From the NCBI GenBank assembly GCA_028282905.1, contig JANQGW010000223.1, positions 1 through 64,000 on the forward strand: 64,000 nucleotides of DNA. The letters run 5' to 3'. The first letter of the stretch is position 1, and each line of letters begins with the position of its first letter. The notes below the pieces were generated by a model that worked only from the letters and a program-made list of their open reading frames with translations, made no database searches and had not been told where the DNA came from. Made by a program: the position numbers and the translations under genes. Shown piece after piece: positions 46,401 through 54,795 of this stretch. This DNA is from Sedimentisphaerales bacterium. GTDB taxonomy: Bacteria; Planctomycetota; Phycisphaerae; Sedimentisphaerales; Anaerohalosphaeraceae.

Positions 46401-46709
46401 AAACTGGCACACCCGCATGAAATTCAACTCGATCTGGGAAAACCAATCAGCCTCAAAGGGATCACCTGTCTGCCCCGCCAGGACGGAAACCCAAACGGCT
46501 GGATCAAAGAGTACTGTGTGTATGTCAGCAGCACCCCCGATCAATGGGGCGAGCCAATCGCTCAAGGCACATTCAAACGGGATGCTTCACTAAAAACCAT
46601 TCAATTTGAGAACGTAGTAAAAACAAGGTATCTTCGCTTCAAAGCAAAAAATGGCTTCGGCAACGATGTCTTTGCTTCTATCGCTGAAGTGAATTTACTG
46701 CTCCCTTAA
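43446..46709 (+). CDS. Secreted GH2-family glycosidase with F5/8C-like domain
   Basis: The true start is ATG at 43446 (AGGAG 10-15 bases upstream); a TTG at 43440 is in frame but has no such spacing. 1087 residues: signal peptide (1-21), a jelly-roll sugar-binding domain (about 105-220, ILERAHWETKVWIDS), Ig-like domain, TIM barrel (about 330-600) with acid/base Glu in AYGNEPGG and nucleophile Glu in SHEIGQW, and a C-terminal F5/8-type discoidin domain (about 945-1085, RYLRFKAKNGFGND). This is a complete GH2, unlike the shorter relative at 16273-18822. Likely a beta-galactosidase or beta-glucuronidase-type exoenzyme acting outside the cell. Confidence 0.9.
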   Translation: MKHSTSVVYVGFVVLLSSCLLAGNTIDLSGPWKLALDPKSVGIQEGWFEKSLPGQNEVQLPGSIQEQGYGDAPGPDTQWTGSIHYDQWNKPRYAPYRAADNFKMPFWLQPEKYYKGPAWYQKTVTIPRSWKNKHITLILERAHWETKVWIDSTPAGSGNFLSTAHTYELSELLTPGKHTLTIRVDNREVVDVGVNSHSISDHTQSNWNGIVGRIELAAKPTVWIEDVQVYPNLENNAITVTTQCMNRGDTTLTGKLLLDVYSDGKKVETRKAEVTLAPADMTHEAVISFKKPAQTWDEFNPHLYTLKARLKTGWQTDEHLTTFGMRQIKLDDNRLMLNGRKVFMRGTLECAIFPKTGYPPTDVAEWKRIINVCKAHGLNHIRFHSWCPPKAAFIAADELGFYFQVECSSWCNYGGGKDIGYGNPIDQWLYDEADAILKAYGNHPSFLLFAYGNEPGGKHVPYLKKWVSHYKQKDPRRLVTSGSGWPLIAESHFHVSPAPRIQGWGQQLASRINSQPPETTTDYSAYVEKYPNQSVISHEIGQWCVYPNFDEIKKYTGVLKAKNFEVFRDLLEKKHMLNQARDFLMASGKLQTLCYKEDIESALRTPNFGGFQLLDLHDFPGQGTALVGVLDPFWDSKPYVSPVEYKQFSGPIVPLARLPKRTFTSSETLSAQVDVSQFGPSDLNNVTLRWSLLDTAGNTIKNGTLKKDALTAGDLHTVGNVSIELSELPVPAKYTLELSIDKTEAINNWDIWVYPDTVKTQETDDVMIASYLDSKTLTHLQKGGKVLLAVKPPQVKTNVRLGFSSIFWNTAWTRGQAPHTLGILCDPKHPALAAFPTEYHSNWQWSEPIQNAATLEMDHLPKQLRPIVQVVPDWFNPKRLGLVFEAKVNSGSLLVCSVDILNNLADRPVIRQLKHSLLTYMQSEEFRPQTKIDLDAVKALFHEPSPMEKLGVKITTASSFEKGYEPQRAIDNNPATIWHTAWTKEKLAHPHEIQLDLGKPISLKGITCLPRQDGNPNGWIKEYCVYVSSTPDQWGEPIAQGTFKRDASLKTIQFENVVKTRYLRFKAKNGFGNDVFASIAEVNLLLP

Positions 46710-46721
46710 GGGAGCAGTAAA
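46694..46721. terminator. Perfect bidirectional terminator
   Basis: TTTACTGCTCCC and GGGAGCAGTAAA are exact inverted repeats with a TTAA loop, lying across the end of the GH2 gene and just beyond the stop of the convergent pseudopilin gene. Confidence 0.8.
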
Positions 46722-46725
46722 ACCC

Positions 46726-47520
46726 TTAATCATGATCGGTCTCAGGATACCTTTTTCCCCCTGCGATATCAAAATAACGTTTCCAAACCTGGTCGATTAA
46801 ATAGTTGTTGGTGTGATATCGCACGGGATTGTCAGGGTCACCGCTTTTGAAGCTGACAATTTCCCGCTCTTTATCGACAACACCCTCACAGTGCCCATCC
46901 GAATAGACCACGTTATAGGAATCCTTGTGATGAAAATCGACGCCGCGGTCGGGATCAGCAAACACATCCGCCATGAATCCCATCCCGCCACCGTCTTTCT
47001 CGAAATTCAGCGAGCGCCACTTATGGCCATCCCAAAGCGAACGATAGTAATAGGTAATTTGCACCCAATTCTGTCCGTCAAACAATGATTCGGGGATTTG
47101 TCCGCGGGGCCATCCTCCCCCACTATCGGAAGGATTTGGATGATCCTTGCCATATTGCAGAGTCTTATTAGTATTGCCGGGACAGTAAAAGATCTCCGGG
47201 TCATCAATCAGCCCCAGCGTATAAAAATGGCCCGCTCCCAGCCAGAGGCCACCGCTGGCCAACTGACAATAAACGGCATAATTTCCTATTCCGGTATTAA
47301 TCTCGGCATGGCATTTAAACAATTGTGAGTTATAATCCTGGGCATAAACCATCGCCGCCAACCCTAACTGTTTAAGATGTGCCCGGCAGGCAACTTCTCG
47401 GGCCTGCTCTTTTGCCTTACGCATCGCCGGGAGTACAATTGCCAATAACAACGCAATAATTGCGATGACCACCAGCAATTCGATCAAAGTAAAGGCAGAT
47501 TTATTATGGACCCGTTTCAT
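46726..47520 (-). CDS. Pseudopilin, DUF1559-like
   Basis: A 264-residue prepilin with leader MKRVHNKSA and helix [18 protein letters not shown]; cleavage after Ala9. Near the C-terminus [11 protein letters not shown] shows the H/DG motif of DUF1559-like proteins. Convergent with the GH2 gene, so unlike the other two pseudopilin genes it does not share the transcript of a lectin or enzyme gene. Ribosome site AAAGGGATTC precedes the ATG. Confidence 0.85.
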   Translation of the reverse strand: MKRVHNKSAFTLIELLVVIAIIALLLAIVLPAMRKAKEQAREVACRAHLKQLGLAAMVYAQDYNSQLFKCHAEINTGIGNYAVYCQLASGGLWLGAGHFYTLGLIDDPEIFYCPGNTNKTLQYGKDHPNPSDSGGGWPRGQIPESLFDGQNWVQITYYYRSLWDGHKWRSLNFEKDGGGMGFMADVFADPDRGVDFHHKDSYNVVYSDGHCEGVVDKEREIVSFKSGDPDNPVRYHTNNYLIDQVWKRYFDIAGGKRYPETDHD

Positions 47521-47909
47521 GTTGAATCCCTTTCATAAATCCTTTGAACAAAGACTTATTCGGCTTCATCAGTGACTCATATGATACCATAATCTTGTGG
47601 AATTTGATACCCAAAGATGCAAAGAGCTCTAATAATTCTGGTTTTCCTAAATATACCGGGCTTGATTATCATGAACTGCTGACTCCCAGCCTCTTTTAGC
47701 AGCAGTTGCTGAAAAACCCTTAGACCTATTAAAAGACGACATTCATATCTCTATTGAAAAATAAATATTGCTTTCAAACACAAGTAATCAAGCAAAGAAA
47801 TATTTTCCTGACACAAGCGGTAGATTAAGTTGAATCAAATACAAAAGATTTGGATTTTATCCCTTGAAATCAAAACTCGTCTGCGATATACTTATTAATG
47901 CTCCTTCTG

Positions 47910-47968
47910 CCGCCTGTGGGATTTTTGGAAATCTCACCGATTTCCTTCCTCCTTCTGCCCACAGGCGG
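47910..47968. terminator. Hairpin with 11-bp stem and T run
   Basis: CCGCCTGTGGG at 47910-47920 and CCCACAGGCGG at 47958-47968 pair exactly, separated by 37 nt, and ATTTTTTT follows on the plus side. It resembles a rho-independent terminator, although the loop is long. It lies downstream (minus strand) of the PGPGW gene stop at 48066. Confidence 0.6.
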
Positions 47969-47976
47969 ATTTTTTT
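47939..47976 (+). repeat. 38-bp repeat, copy 1
   Basis: GATTTCCTTCCTCCTTCTGC, then CCACAGGCGG and a T run, is nearly identical to 48625-48660. The two copies flank the PGPGW-protein gene in direct orientation. Confidence 0.6.
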
Positions 47977-48065
47977 CCTCAGAAAAATTCAAGTTGTGAG
48001 TGCACTTTTTGATTCTGGACAGAAACAGCCCACAGATGTATGCGTTATGGTTTACGTAAGATGTA

Positions 48066-48518
48066 TCAGGATCGGGCCGTCTCGTCGGATTCCATCTGCA
48101 TCGGCATCACAAACGGCGGCTTTCCGACTTTGGCTCGAATCCAGTTAAGGGTATTGCTGACCCTTGGCTGACGGACAATCCATCGCTCGATAGCATACTT
48201 TCCCGGAAAGTTGGTGAGGGCAAAACCGATCAGGATGGTGATAACCCCCTGGCCGGGGAGAATAAGCAGAGCCAGACCTGCAATGATAACCACGGCACCC
48301 AGAAGATTCTTCACGATGATAAATCCCGTATAGAGGAGATTGTGCTGAGCTGACTTACGGGCCGGCTTTCGCCGCTTCGCAGCAAAGTAGTTTTCGGGCA
48401 GGCACATCACTACAACAGGAACCGCCACCAGCGTGATCACGAGCACTATCAGAGAGCAGGAACCCAGCAGTTGTATTGCCTGTTGGTGAGCTTCAAGCCA
48501 TTCGCCTATTTGAGCCAT
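48066..48518 (-). CDS. Small membrane protein, PGPGW family
   Basis: A 150-residue protein with two hydrophobic helices (about 17-40, CSLIVLVITLVAVPVVVMC, and 65-100, LLGAVVIIAGLALLILPGQ). The LPGQG segment at about 87 corresponds to the PGPGW-type motif of PF09656, a family of uncharacterised bacterial membrane proteins. It is framed by a 38-bp direct repeat. No known function; expression with neighbours is not evident, as both neighbours differ in strand. Confidence 0.7.
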   Translation of the reverse strand: MAQIGEWLEAHQQAIQLLGSCSLIVLVITLVAVPVVVMCLPENYFAAKRRKPARKSAQHNLLYTGFIIVKNLLGAVVIIAGLALLILPGQGVITILIGFALTNFPGKYAIERWIVRQPRVSNTLNWIRAKVGKPPFVMPMQMESDETARS

Positions 48519-48624
48519 AGGTGCATCCCGTTTTAGAAATTTATTAACGTAAACAAGTTTATTATATTTGTCGGGTGTTTATGGTGCAAGGCCTATTCCT
48601 GATTATCGATCCTAAGACATTGAA

Positions 48625-48660
48625 GATTTCCTTCCTCCTTCTGCCACAGGCGGTTTTTTT
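48625..48660 (+). repeat. 38-bp repeat, copy 2
   Basis: Same sequence as 47939-47976 with small differences (one C and one A missing). It lies 107 bp before the PqaA-like gene start, and unlike copy 1 has no upstream stem partner. Confidence 0.6.
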
Positions 48661-48747
48661 CTTCCTTGGAGAAATCCCCTGTTTTTGGTATCCTGTAGGC
48701 ATGTCTGGTTATCGGACGCAATGCTTTCTCATAAGCAGGAGTGGGAC

Positions 48748-50325
48748 ATGAAAACTAAATGGAACTACCGGATATTCATTGCCGCGTTGCTGTTTCTAAG
48801 CAGCCTGAGCTTTTCAACCGCCCTTGATGAATATGTGGCCCTGCCGCAGCCGTCTTTCGCTTGGACTGAAGTTGAATCCGTCTATGATGGAGACTGGATA
48901 ACCAATACCACTGCCTACAATCTCCAATTGACCTCACAAACCTGGCGTTCAACTTCCGAAGTGGATACCACCGAATGGACACACTGGGTAACAATCATTG
49001 TGCCCGGCGGATTGGGGATCGCACTGAGCGGCGGTGTTCACGATACTGCAATGATTCTGGTTAACGGCGGCGACATCGGCGAACCGGCCCCGACCATCAA
49101 CCCGGCAGACCCGAATCACGCCCAGTTTCGTAATCTCGCCCTGGGCACACGCTCGGTCATCGTGGAACTTCGCGGCGTCCCCAATCAGCCGCTGCAATTC
49201 ACCGACGAAACCTTCACCCGCACTGAAGATGAAATCATTGCCTACTCATGGGATAAATTTCTCAACGGCGGTGATGACCATTGGCCGGTGCAATTGCCGA
49301 TGGTCAAGTCTGTGGTCGCCTGTATGGATGCGGTTCAGCAGTTTCGTCCATCTGTGAACGAATTTGTATTGGCCGGCGGTTCCAAACGCGGCTGGACCGC
49401 CTGGCTGACCGCCGCCGTGGACTCACGGGTATCCGCCATCGCCCCGATTGTCAGCGACCTGTTGAATATGCACCGAAGCTTTGCCCACCATTGGTCCTGT
49501 TACGGCTTCTGGGCCGAGGCCCTGTCACCTTATGAAGACATGGGAATCTTCGACTGGTTTGAAGCGCCGCGAACCGATGATCTGCTGGCGATTGTGGATC
49601 CTTACGCATACCGGGACCGTCTGACACTGCCCAAGTACATCGTCACAGCCGCCGGGGATGACTTTTTTATTCACGATTCGGCCCAGTTCTACATTGATGA
49701 CCTGGCTGGAGAAACCTATCTCCGAACGGTCCCCAACACCAACCATTATCTCGACGAGGCATTCACGACAATACTCGAAAATATGGTACCGTACTACGAT
49801 GCGTTCCTGCGCGGCCAATCGCGTCCGGACTTTTCGTGGGTGCTGGAAGACGACGGCTCGACAACGGTGTTGACAACCGATACCCCAGTCGAAGTCAAAC
49901 TTTGGCATGCGGATAACCCGACTGGCCGTGATTTCCGGCAGGTCACCATCGGCAGCACATGGACATCGACAATATTGGCCGAACAGTCACCCGGCGTTTA
50001 TATTGCCAACCCGGGCGTTCCGGCAACCGGCTGGCGATCGTACTTTGTCGAGCTGGTCTATGACTTTTCCGGGTCTCTGCAAGGCGAACTGGATGATTTT
50101 GACTATCACTTCACCACCGAGATGCGGGTACTTCCGGAGATGCGTCCGTTTGAGGCAGATTTGTCGCGAGACAGACTGACCAATCTTCAGGACATACTCA
50201 TTCTGGCCGAGAACTGGCTTGACACCACAGCCTATTACGACATTATGCCCCGGCGAACCGGAGACGGCATCATTAACCTCAATGACATGAGCGCCTTCTC
50301 CCTGCATTGGCTGAATACGGACTAA
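48748..50325 (+). CDS. PqaA-like alpha/beta hydrolase with dockerin-like C-terminus
   Basis: The start at 48748 has AGGAG upstream and gives a signal peptide (IFIAALLFLSSLSFSTA); the open frame extends 63 bp further without one. 525 residues. The core matches the PhoPQ-activated pathogenicity-related (PqaA) family: WTHWVTIIVPGG, the nucleophile elbow LAGGSKRGW (probable Ser190), and DDLAGETYLRTVPNTNHY with a possible catalytic His. The last 60 residues carry two dockerin-like repeats (DRLTNLQDILILAENW, DGIINLNDMSAFSLHW). It is probably an esterase or peptidase-like hydrolase acting outside the cell; substrate unknown. Confidence 0.8.
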   Translation: MKTKWNYRIFIAALLFLSSLSFSTALDEYVALPQPSFAWTEVESVYDGDWITNTTAYNLQLTSQTWRSTSEVDTTEWTHWVTIIVPGGLGIALSGGVHDTAMILVNGGDIGEPAPTINPADPNHAQFRNLALGTRSVIVELRGVPNQPLQFTDETFTRTEDEIIAYSWDKFLNGGDDHWPVQLPMVKSVVACMDAVQQFRPSVNEFVLAGGSKRGWTAWLTAAVDSRVSAIAPIVSDLLNMHRSFAHHWSCYGFWAEALSPYEDMGIFDWFEAPRTDDLLAIVDPYAYRDRLTLPKYIVTAAGDDFFIHDSAQFYIDDLAGETYLRTVPNTNHYLDEAFTTILENMVPYYDAFLRGQSRPDFSWVLEDDGSTTVLTTDTPVEVKLWHADNPTGRDFRQVTIGSTWTSTILAEQSPGVYIANPGVPATGWRSYFVELVYDFSGSLQGELDDFDYHFTTEMRVLPEMRPFEADLSRDRLTNLQDILILAENWLDTTAYYDIMPRRTGDGIINLNDMSAFSLHWLNTD

Positions 50326-50428
50326 AGCTGTTTTCCTTTTGCAATCGACTTAACCGGAAAGATTGAATATACTGAAACGCATGAAAGCAAACTGATATGA
50401 CTCTTTAGAAAAGGACGGAACCACTCTC

Positions 50429-51007
50429 ATGGCAGACTATACTCCCACGCGGCAAGAAGCATTCGAACTCCTCAGAGAATATAACACCGACGAAAGCCTC
50501 ATCCGGCACGGCTTGGCAGTCGAAGGCGTTATGCGGTATTTTGCTCAGAAATTTGATGAAGATATCGAAAAATGGGGCATCATCGGGCTTGTCCATGATT
50601 TGGACTATCAGCAGTTTCCCGACCAGCACTGCACCAAAACGGCGGAAATCCTCGCCGGCCGCAACTGGCCGCAAGAATACATTCGCGCTGTGGTCTCTCA
50701 CGGCTGGGGTATCTGCTCGGATGTTGAGCCGGTAGAAACCATGGAAAAAGTCCTTTATGCAACGGATGAATTGACCGGATTGATCGCAGCAACCGCCCTG
50801 GTCAGACCGTCCAAATCCGTCATGGATACGGAACCCAAATCCGTCAAGAAAAAATGGAAGGACAAATCCTTTGCCGCCGGCGTCAACCGAGAAGTCATCC
50901 GGCAAGGCGCAGAAATGCTGGGCATGGAATTGCCCGATTTGTTCAGAGAAACGATTGCCGGAATGCGGCAGGTCGCCGCCGAAATCGGACTAAACGGAGT
51001 AAGCTAA
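50429..51007 (+). CDS. HD-domain phosphohydrolase
   Basis: A 192-residue cytoplasmic HD-domain protein. The HD motif is in GLVHDLDYQQ at residues 53-62 (metal-binding His-Asp), with an upstream His in LIRHGLAVEG (about 25) and a downstream SHGWG at about 90. The family includes HDIG-type phosphohydrolases and nucleotidases. The last 40 residues are alpha-helical. The nearest coding neighbour downstream is the convergent methyltransferase gene of the RNA-repair cluster, 40 bp away; no functional link is shown. Preceded by AAAAGGACGG, somewhat distant from the ATG. Confidence 0.8.
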   Translation: MADYTPTRQEAFELLREYNTDESLIRHGLAVEGVMRYFAQKFDEDIEKWGIIGLVHDLDYQQFPDQHCTKTAEILAGRNWPQEYIRAVVSHGWGICSDVEPVETMEKVLYATDELTGLIAATALVRPSKSVMDTEPKSVKKKWKDKSFAAGVNREVIRQGAEMLGMELPDLFRETIAGMRQVAAEIGLNGVS

Positions 51008-51047
51008 AAGCCTAAGCACGCTGAAGGTCTAGATAACATTATGGTAA

Positions 51048-51533
51048 TCACAGAGGGACATTGCTGAAAAACTCGATTTCGTTTTTTGGACAATCCTGAA
51101 CTGTTTCATAGCCAGGGTAATAGCCTGATGGCTGTAGATTGAACTTTGAAAAAGCTCTCAGGACTGCTTTTTGTCTTCGCTTGAGATACGCAACCATCAT
51201 CGGCTGTGAGTAATCATGGTGGCTTAACATTTTCAGGGCATAGTTCAACCTGGACAATGAAAGATTGTAGAATGGAGGGTCGCAGATAATGATTCCGAAT
51301 TTCTTGCTGACCCATTCCGGCCGGAGTAAATCATATTTCTGAAAGCCTTTGAGAGAGCTAAATCTCTCATCAATATCAAGGATCGTCACATCAATCCCTC
51401 TGCTTTCAAGTGCCTTTCCGAGCATCGGACAGCAAATACAGCAGGGGTTGGCCCAGCCTTCCAGGAAGGTCGCCAGTTGATTCAATGTGTCAGAATCAAA
51501 GAAGTATTGCTCATTTGAGTGTAGTTCATCCAT
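51048..51533 (-). CDS. Small DPPF-motif methyltransferase, last gene of RNA-repair unit
   Basis: A 161-residue protein. The motif CDPPF at residues about 85-89 is motif IV of N6-adenine/EEF1AKMT-type (PF10237-like) methyltransferases, with a SAM-site-like CCPMLGKALESRG (about 34-46) and TILDIDERF (about 50-58, motif II acidic residue). It is shorter than the typical 200-230 residues. The ATG at 51531-51533 overlaps the last codons of prfH by 8 bp, so it is translationally coupled, and it ends the minus-strand rtcA-rtcB-prfH series. A role in methylating repaired rRNA, tRNA or a translation factor is inference. The two Cys pairs near residue 31 may bind metal. Confidence 0.65.
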   Translation of the reverse strand: MDELHSNEQYFFDSDTLNQLATFLEGWANPCCICCPMLGKALESRGIDVTILDIDERFSSLKGFQKYDLLRPEWVSKKFGIIICDPPFYNLSLSRLNYALKMLSHHDYSQPMMVAYLKRRQKAVLRAFSKFNLQPSGYYPGYETVQDCPKNEIEFFSNVPL

Positions 51534-52167
51534 GTTGAGTTCTTTTTAGCTTGAAATTTATACCTTCATATACCCGGACAGGATTTCCCCTTTCAAGAGA
51601 ATTGTGCTCATCCCATCTTTCCTGCTGAAGCTGTTTCTCATCATCCTGTTTCCGTTGCTGGAGTTTTTCATGCAAACGGCTCAACGCCAATTTACGATTC
51701 ATATGCTGAGATCGTTCTTCCTGTGCAACAGCATTAATCCCTGTGGGCACATGAGTCACCCGGGCTGCAGATTCCGTTTTGTTGGTATGCTGGCCGCCCG
51801 GGCCCGAAGATCGCATACTCTCAAACCGGAATTCATTGTTGTTATAATCAATTTCTTCAGGTGCTTTGTAAGATGCGACTCCCACAAACCAGTTTTTTCG
51901 CTTATGCTTAGGGCGAAATTGACTGTTGCCGATCCATTGAATCGTTCCTTGCCATTGGGATAGGAACTCAGACAGCTCCTGCCCCTCAACAGAAAGCAGA
52001 GCCGATTTAAACAAATCCGGCTTACTGGCTGAGGCGACTTCCAGAACACGGCAATCATGGCCTTTGACCGAGGCATCTTTCGTGATTGCCTCGACAACTC
52101 TGGCCACAACCCAACAACATTCATCCGGCCCACGCCCTGAGGTAATTTGTAACCAACAAACGCTCAT
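51526..52167 (-). CDS. prfH: Peptide chain release factor H homologue
   Basis: A 213-residue class I release-factor-like protein with the catalytic GGQ (Gly124-Gly125-Gln126, in SSGPGGQHTNKTESAARV). It lacks the domains 1 and 2 of RF1/RF2 that read stop codons, as usual for PrfH. Its start overlaps the rtcB stop (TAATG at 52165-52169) and the next gene overlaps it by 8 bp. PrfH paired with RtcB is reported to hydrolyse the peptide on ribosomes whose 16S decoding centre has been cut, allowing RtcB to repair the rRNA. That would fit this operon exactly; here the function is inferred from the family and gene order. Confidence 0.9.
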   Translation of the reverse strand: MSVCWLQITSGRGPDECCWVVARVVEAITKDASVKGHDCRVLEVASASKPDLFKSALLSVEGQELSEFLSQWQGTIQWIGNSQFRPKHKRKNWFVGVASYKAPEEIDYNNNEFRFESMRSSGPGGQHTNKTESAARVTHVPTGINAVAQEERSQHMNRKLALSRLHEKLQQRKQDDEKQLQQERWDEHNSLERGNPVRVYEGINFKLKRTQHG

Positions 52168-53573
52168 TAATCCTCCGGTCTTTCACCGGCCGGGGCCATT
52201 TTTACGATTTTAGGATCGAAACGAGCAATTGGCTGAACCAAATCATTCTGAGCAGCCATCACTTCTTCGATATCTTTATACGCCATCGGAACCTCATCCA
52301 GGCCTGCCGAAATCAGCTGTACACCACGATCCTTGAGGAACTTCTTGGCGTCATGCCAGGTAAACGTCTCTTTGGCTTTCTTACGGCTCATTTTACGACC
52401 CGCGCCATGAGAAGCAGAGTTCAACGACTCCGGCTTGCCTTTTCCACGGACAACATAGCCGAACGTTCCCATCGAGCCTGGAATAATCCCAAGCACACCC
52501 TCGTCGGCAGGCGTTGCCCCTTTACGGTGAACAATGACTTCCTTCCCGTCGTGCTCTTCTTTCCAGGCGAAGTTATGATGGTTTTCCACGTCGAGCAACA
52601 CCTTAACGTTCAGGTTATTAGCAATATGTTTATGGATCAGCTTATGGTTAGCCGCAGCATAACGGCCCATCAGTTCCATCGCCTGCCAGTATTCCTGGCC
52701 TTCGGCACTGTCTATATCAAGCCATGCTAAATGTGTCAATTCCTTCGGCAATTCCGGATGCTTCTGGACGGCCAGCTTACTGAAATAGGTAGCGATTTCG
52801 TTACCCGTCCCGCGGCTTCCACTATGGCTCAGCAATGCCAGATAAGTCCCAGCCTTGAGCCCCAGATCATCCTCATCAAGTGTCAGCGTTCCGAATTCCA
52901 CAAAATGGTTTCCGCTGCCGCTGGTTCCGAGCTGGCTCCAGGCTTTATCCTTAAACCGGTTAACAATCGGGCTAAATGACCAGTCTTCATCCATCACATC
53001 ATGCTCTCTGCATTTCTTAAACGAGGCTCCAACACCAAAACGTGTTTCATCCTCAAGAGCATTTTTAAGACGACCAGCCTGTCCCGTCAAAGCGTTTACC
53101 GGCAAATCCAGTACCGTCATCTTCATCCGGCAGGCAATATCCATTCCGACTGCATACGGAATGACCGCATTCTCCGTCGCCAGTACACCGCCAATTGGCA
53201 GACCGTAACCCACATGCGCATCCGGCATCAACGCACCGCGAACGGAAATCGGCAGCTTGCACGCGTTTTCCATTTGCTGAACCGCCTTCGGTTCCAGACC
53301 GGTTCCCCATTGTCGGTAAACAGCCGGTTCGTCTCGGTGGACATACGTTGCACGTGCCTCTTTGCTCTGGTTGAGGTTCTTAGCCACTTGTCCAAAATGC
53401 TCATCGTCCAGGAATTTCTGTGGGTTCTTAGACAGGTTATTGATTTTTTGACAAATGTCTGTCTTATTCAGGTAACCATCATAGGACTCAACCCAATGCT
53501 TGATGGCCTCCTGCGTCATTTTCATGGTTTCCCCTTTGGGGATTCCAAGATAGGATAATTCTCGTGTTTTCAT
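52167..53573 (-). CDS. rtcB: RNA ligase RtcB (RtcB2-like, PrfH-linked)
   Basis: 468 residues from the ATG at 53573, which has GGAG eight bases upstream; an ATG at 53597 lies 24 bp further without one. Visible motifs: DAHVGYGLPIGGV, a metal-site MDIAC (Cys about 148; most RtcB have DIGCG, here DIACR), GTSGSGNHFVEFG and LLSHSGSRGTGN (His metal ligands), ENHHNFAWKE, and the guanylylation His in SASHGAGRK (about residue 389). RtcB joins 2',3'-cyclic phosphate or 3'-phosphate RNA ends to 5'-OH ends using GTP and Mn2+. Starts 26 bp after rtcA and overlaps prfH by one base. Confidence 0.95.
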   Translation of the reverse strand: MKTRELSYLGIPKGETMKMTQEAIKHWVESYDGYLNKTDICQKINNLSKNPQKFLDDEHFGQVAKNLNQSKEARATYVHRDEPAVYRQWGTGLEPKAVQQMENACKLPISVRGALMPDAHVGYGLPIGGVLATENAVIPYAVGMDIACRMKMTVLDLPVNALTGQAGRLKNALEDETRFGVGASFKKCREHDVMDEDWSFSPIVNRFKDKAWSQLGTSGSGNHFVEFGTLTLDEDDLGLKAGTYLALLSHSGSRGTGNEIATYFSKLAVQKHPELPKELTHLAWLDIDSAEGQEYWQAMELMGRYAAANHKLIHKHIANNLNVKVLLDVENHHNFAWKEEHDGKEVIVHRKGATPADEGVLGIIPGSMGTFGYVVRGKGKPESLNSASHGAGRKMSRKKAKETFTWHDAKKFLKDRGVQLISAGLDEVPMAYKDIEEVMAAQNDLVQPIARFDPKIVKMAPAGERPED

Positions 53574-53599
53574 ATTACTATCTCCATGGTCAATCATCG

Positions 53600-54616
53600 C
53601 TAAGCGATATTGACCTCATAAGCATTATTTTCCAATTTGTTTACATCAACCTGAATATCCAGGAACTTTTTCAATATCTCGATATTCGTCGTTGAATGCA
53701 GCGTTAGCGGCAGTGTCCTGAATGTGCCTCCGCCGGCCATGGCCATTGGGATCATTAACTGATCGGCCAGATGCCGTGCCACGGGAACGCCCGCGGCCAG
53801 ATATTCACGGATTTCCTTAACCATTTCCAGCGGTACTTTGCCGGCCGGCACGCCTTTCATACCGAAACCGGTAAACAGTTCGGTAATGTTCTCGCTGGCG
53901 ATTTCGACGGTGACGATATTACCCGGACCGTTTGAGTCACGTACTTTTATAATCTCCGTCTCTTTCATATCCCAGAGCAGCTTATTGCGAATCACTCGCA
54001 GTTCCCGGTCGGCAATTTTTTCCGGCAGGTACGCAACATAGGCTTTAGCGGAGCGTTTAACGACATCGCCTCGTTCTATGAGATCGATTCTGTCCAACTT
54101 CGCTTTCGGCTGAATCTGGACCGTAAAGCATCCGCCGCCGGCCGGATAAAAACCAGGACGCTGCAGGTCCAGCGTAATGTTTGGCCCCATTTTATTAATG
54201 ATCGGCACAAACGCCTTTTCCAGAAAGCTGAACGGCGGCGCAAACGGATTGTGCGTCCCGCCTTCCAGCGTGATTTCCGAAGACTTATCAGCAATCAGCA
54301 AAGCCGGCAAAATCGTCTGCAGAACCAGCGTCGTACTGCCCGCAGTTCCAACCTTAAAATCGTATGTTCCCGCATTGATCGCTTTCGGCGAAAACGTCAA
54401 AAACTGCGAACCGATGGCATTACCGCTCACATCTGCATCGCCAATTTCAACCGCGGCATTGACAGCCGTCAAGTGCTGACGCATCAAGCCGGGCTTTTTA
54501 CGACCCGCTCGAATATTCTCGATCTGAAACGGTTTTCCGGTGATCAGCGACAATGCCAGGCTGCTGCGAAGGATTTGTCCGCCACCTTCCCCAAATGATC
54601 CGTCAATAAGTATCAT
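53600..54616 (-). CDS. rtcA: RNA 3'-terminal phosphate cyclase RtcA
   Basis: A 338-residue RtcA with the signature GEGGGQILRSSLALS (residues about 9-23), RAGRKKPGLMRQH (about 36-48) and the adenylated-His region ARHLADQLMIPMAMAGGG with His282 as probable nucleophile. RtcA converts 3'-phosphate RNA ends to 2',3'-cyclic phosphates with ATP, giving substrates for RtcB. Encoded directly after the eight-tRNA cluster (Tyr tRNA ends at 54703) and just before rtcB. Ribosome site GGAAG precedes the ATG. Confidence 0.95.
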   Translation of the reverse strand: MILIDGSFGEGGGQILRSSLALSLITGKPFQIENIRAGRKKPGLMRQHLTAVNAAVEIGDADVSGNAIGSQFLTFSPKAINAGTYDFKVGTAGSTTLVLQTILPALLIADKSSEITLEGGTHNPFAPPFSFLEKAFVPIINKMGPNITLDLQRPGFYPAGGGCFTVQIQPKAKLDRIDLIERGDVVKRSAKAYVAYLPEKIADRELRVIRNKLLWDMKETEIIKVRDSNGPGNIVTVEIASENITELFTGFGMKGVPAGKVPLEMVKEIREYLAAGVPVARHLADQLMIPMAMAGGGTFRTLPLTLHSTTNIEILKKFLDIQVDVNKLENNAYEVNIA

Positions 54617-54702
54617 CGTTGTCTTCCTTAAACTCCTTTATACTGCAATTTATCAGATTTTATCCATCTTGTTTCATTTATTCAATCAATATCTCAATTT
54701 AA

Positions 54703-54788
54703 TGGGCCAGGTTGGATTTGAACCAACGAAGGGACATCCGCCCGGCAGGTTTACAGCCTGCATCCTTTAACCGCTTGGATACTGACCC
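54703..54788 (-). tRNA. tRNA-Tyr(GUA)
   Basis: Cloverleaf with acceptor GGGTCAG / CTGGCCC (one G-U), long variable arm and anticodon loop CTGTAAA; the anticodon GUA is at 54752-54754 on the plus coordinate. A73 discriminator; the CCA end is not encoded. Last tRNA before rtcA. tRNA-Tyr is a target of colicin E5-type anticodon nucleases. Confidence 0.9.
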
Positions 54789-54795
54789 GTATCAG

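Larger units (their letters stand above)
47521..48065. other. 545-bp non-coding region
   Basis: AT-rich with no convincing gene; a possible 94-residue ORF at 47864-48148 overlaps the next gene and lacks family features. It contains the hairpin at 47910-47968 and one copy of a 38-bp repeat at 47939-47976. The upstream part is presumably the promoter of the pseudopilin gene. Confidence 0.4.

Noticed and set aside
47864-48148. 94-residue plus-strand ORF
   Set aside because: It crosses a terminator-like hairpin and overlaps the PGPGW-protein gene; TTG start and no relatives.
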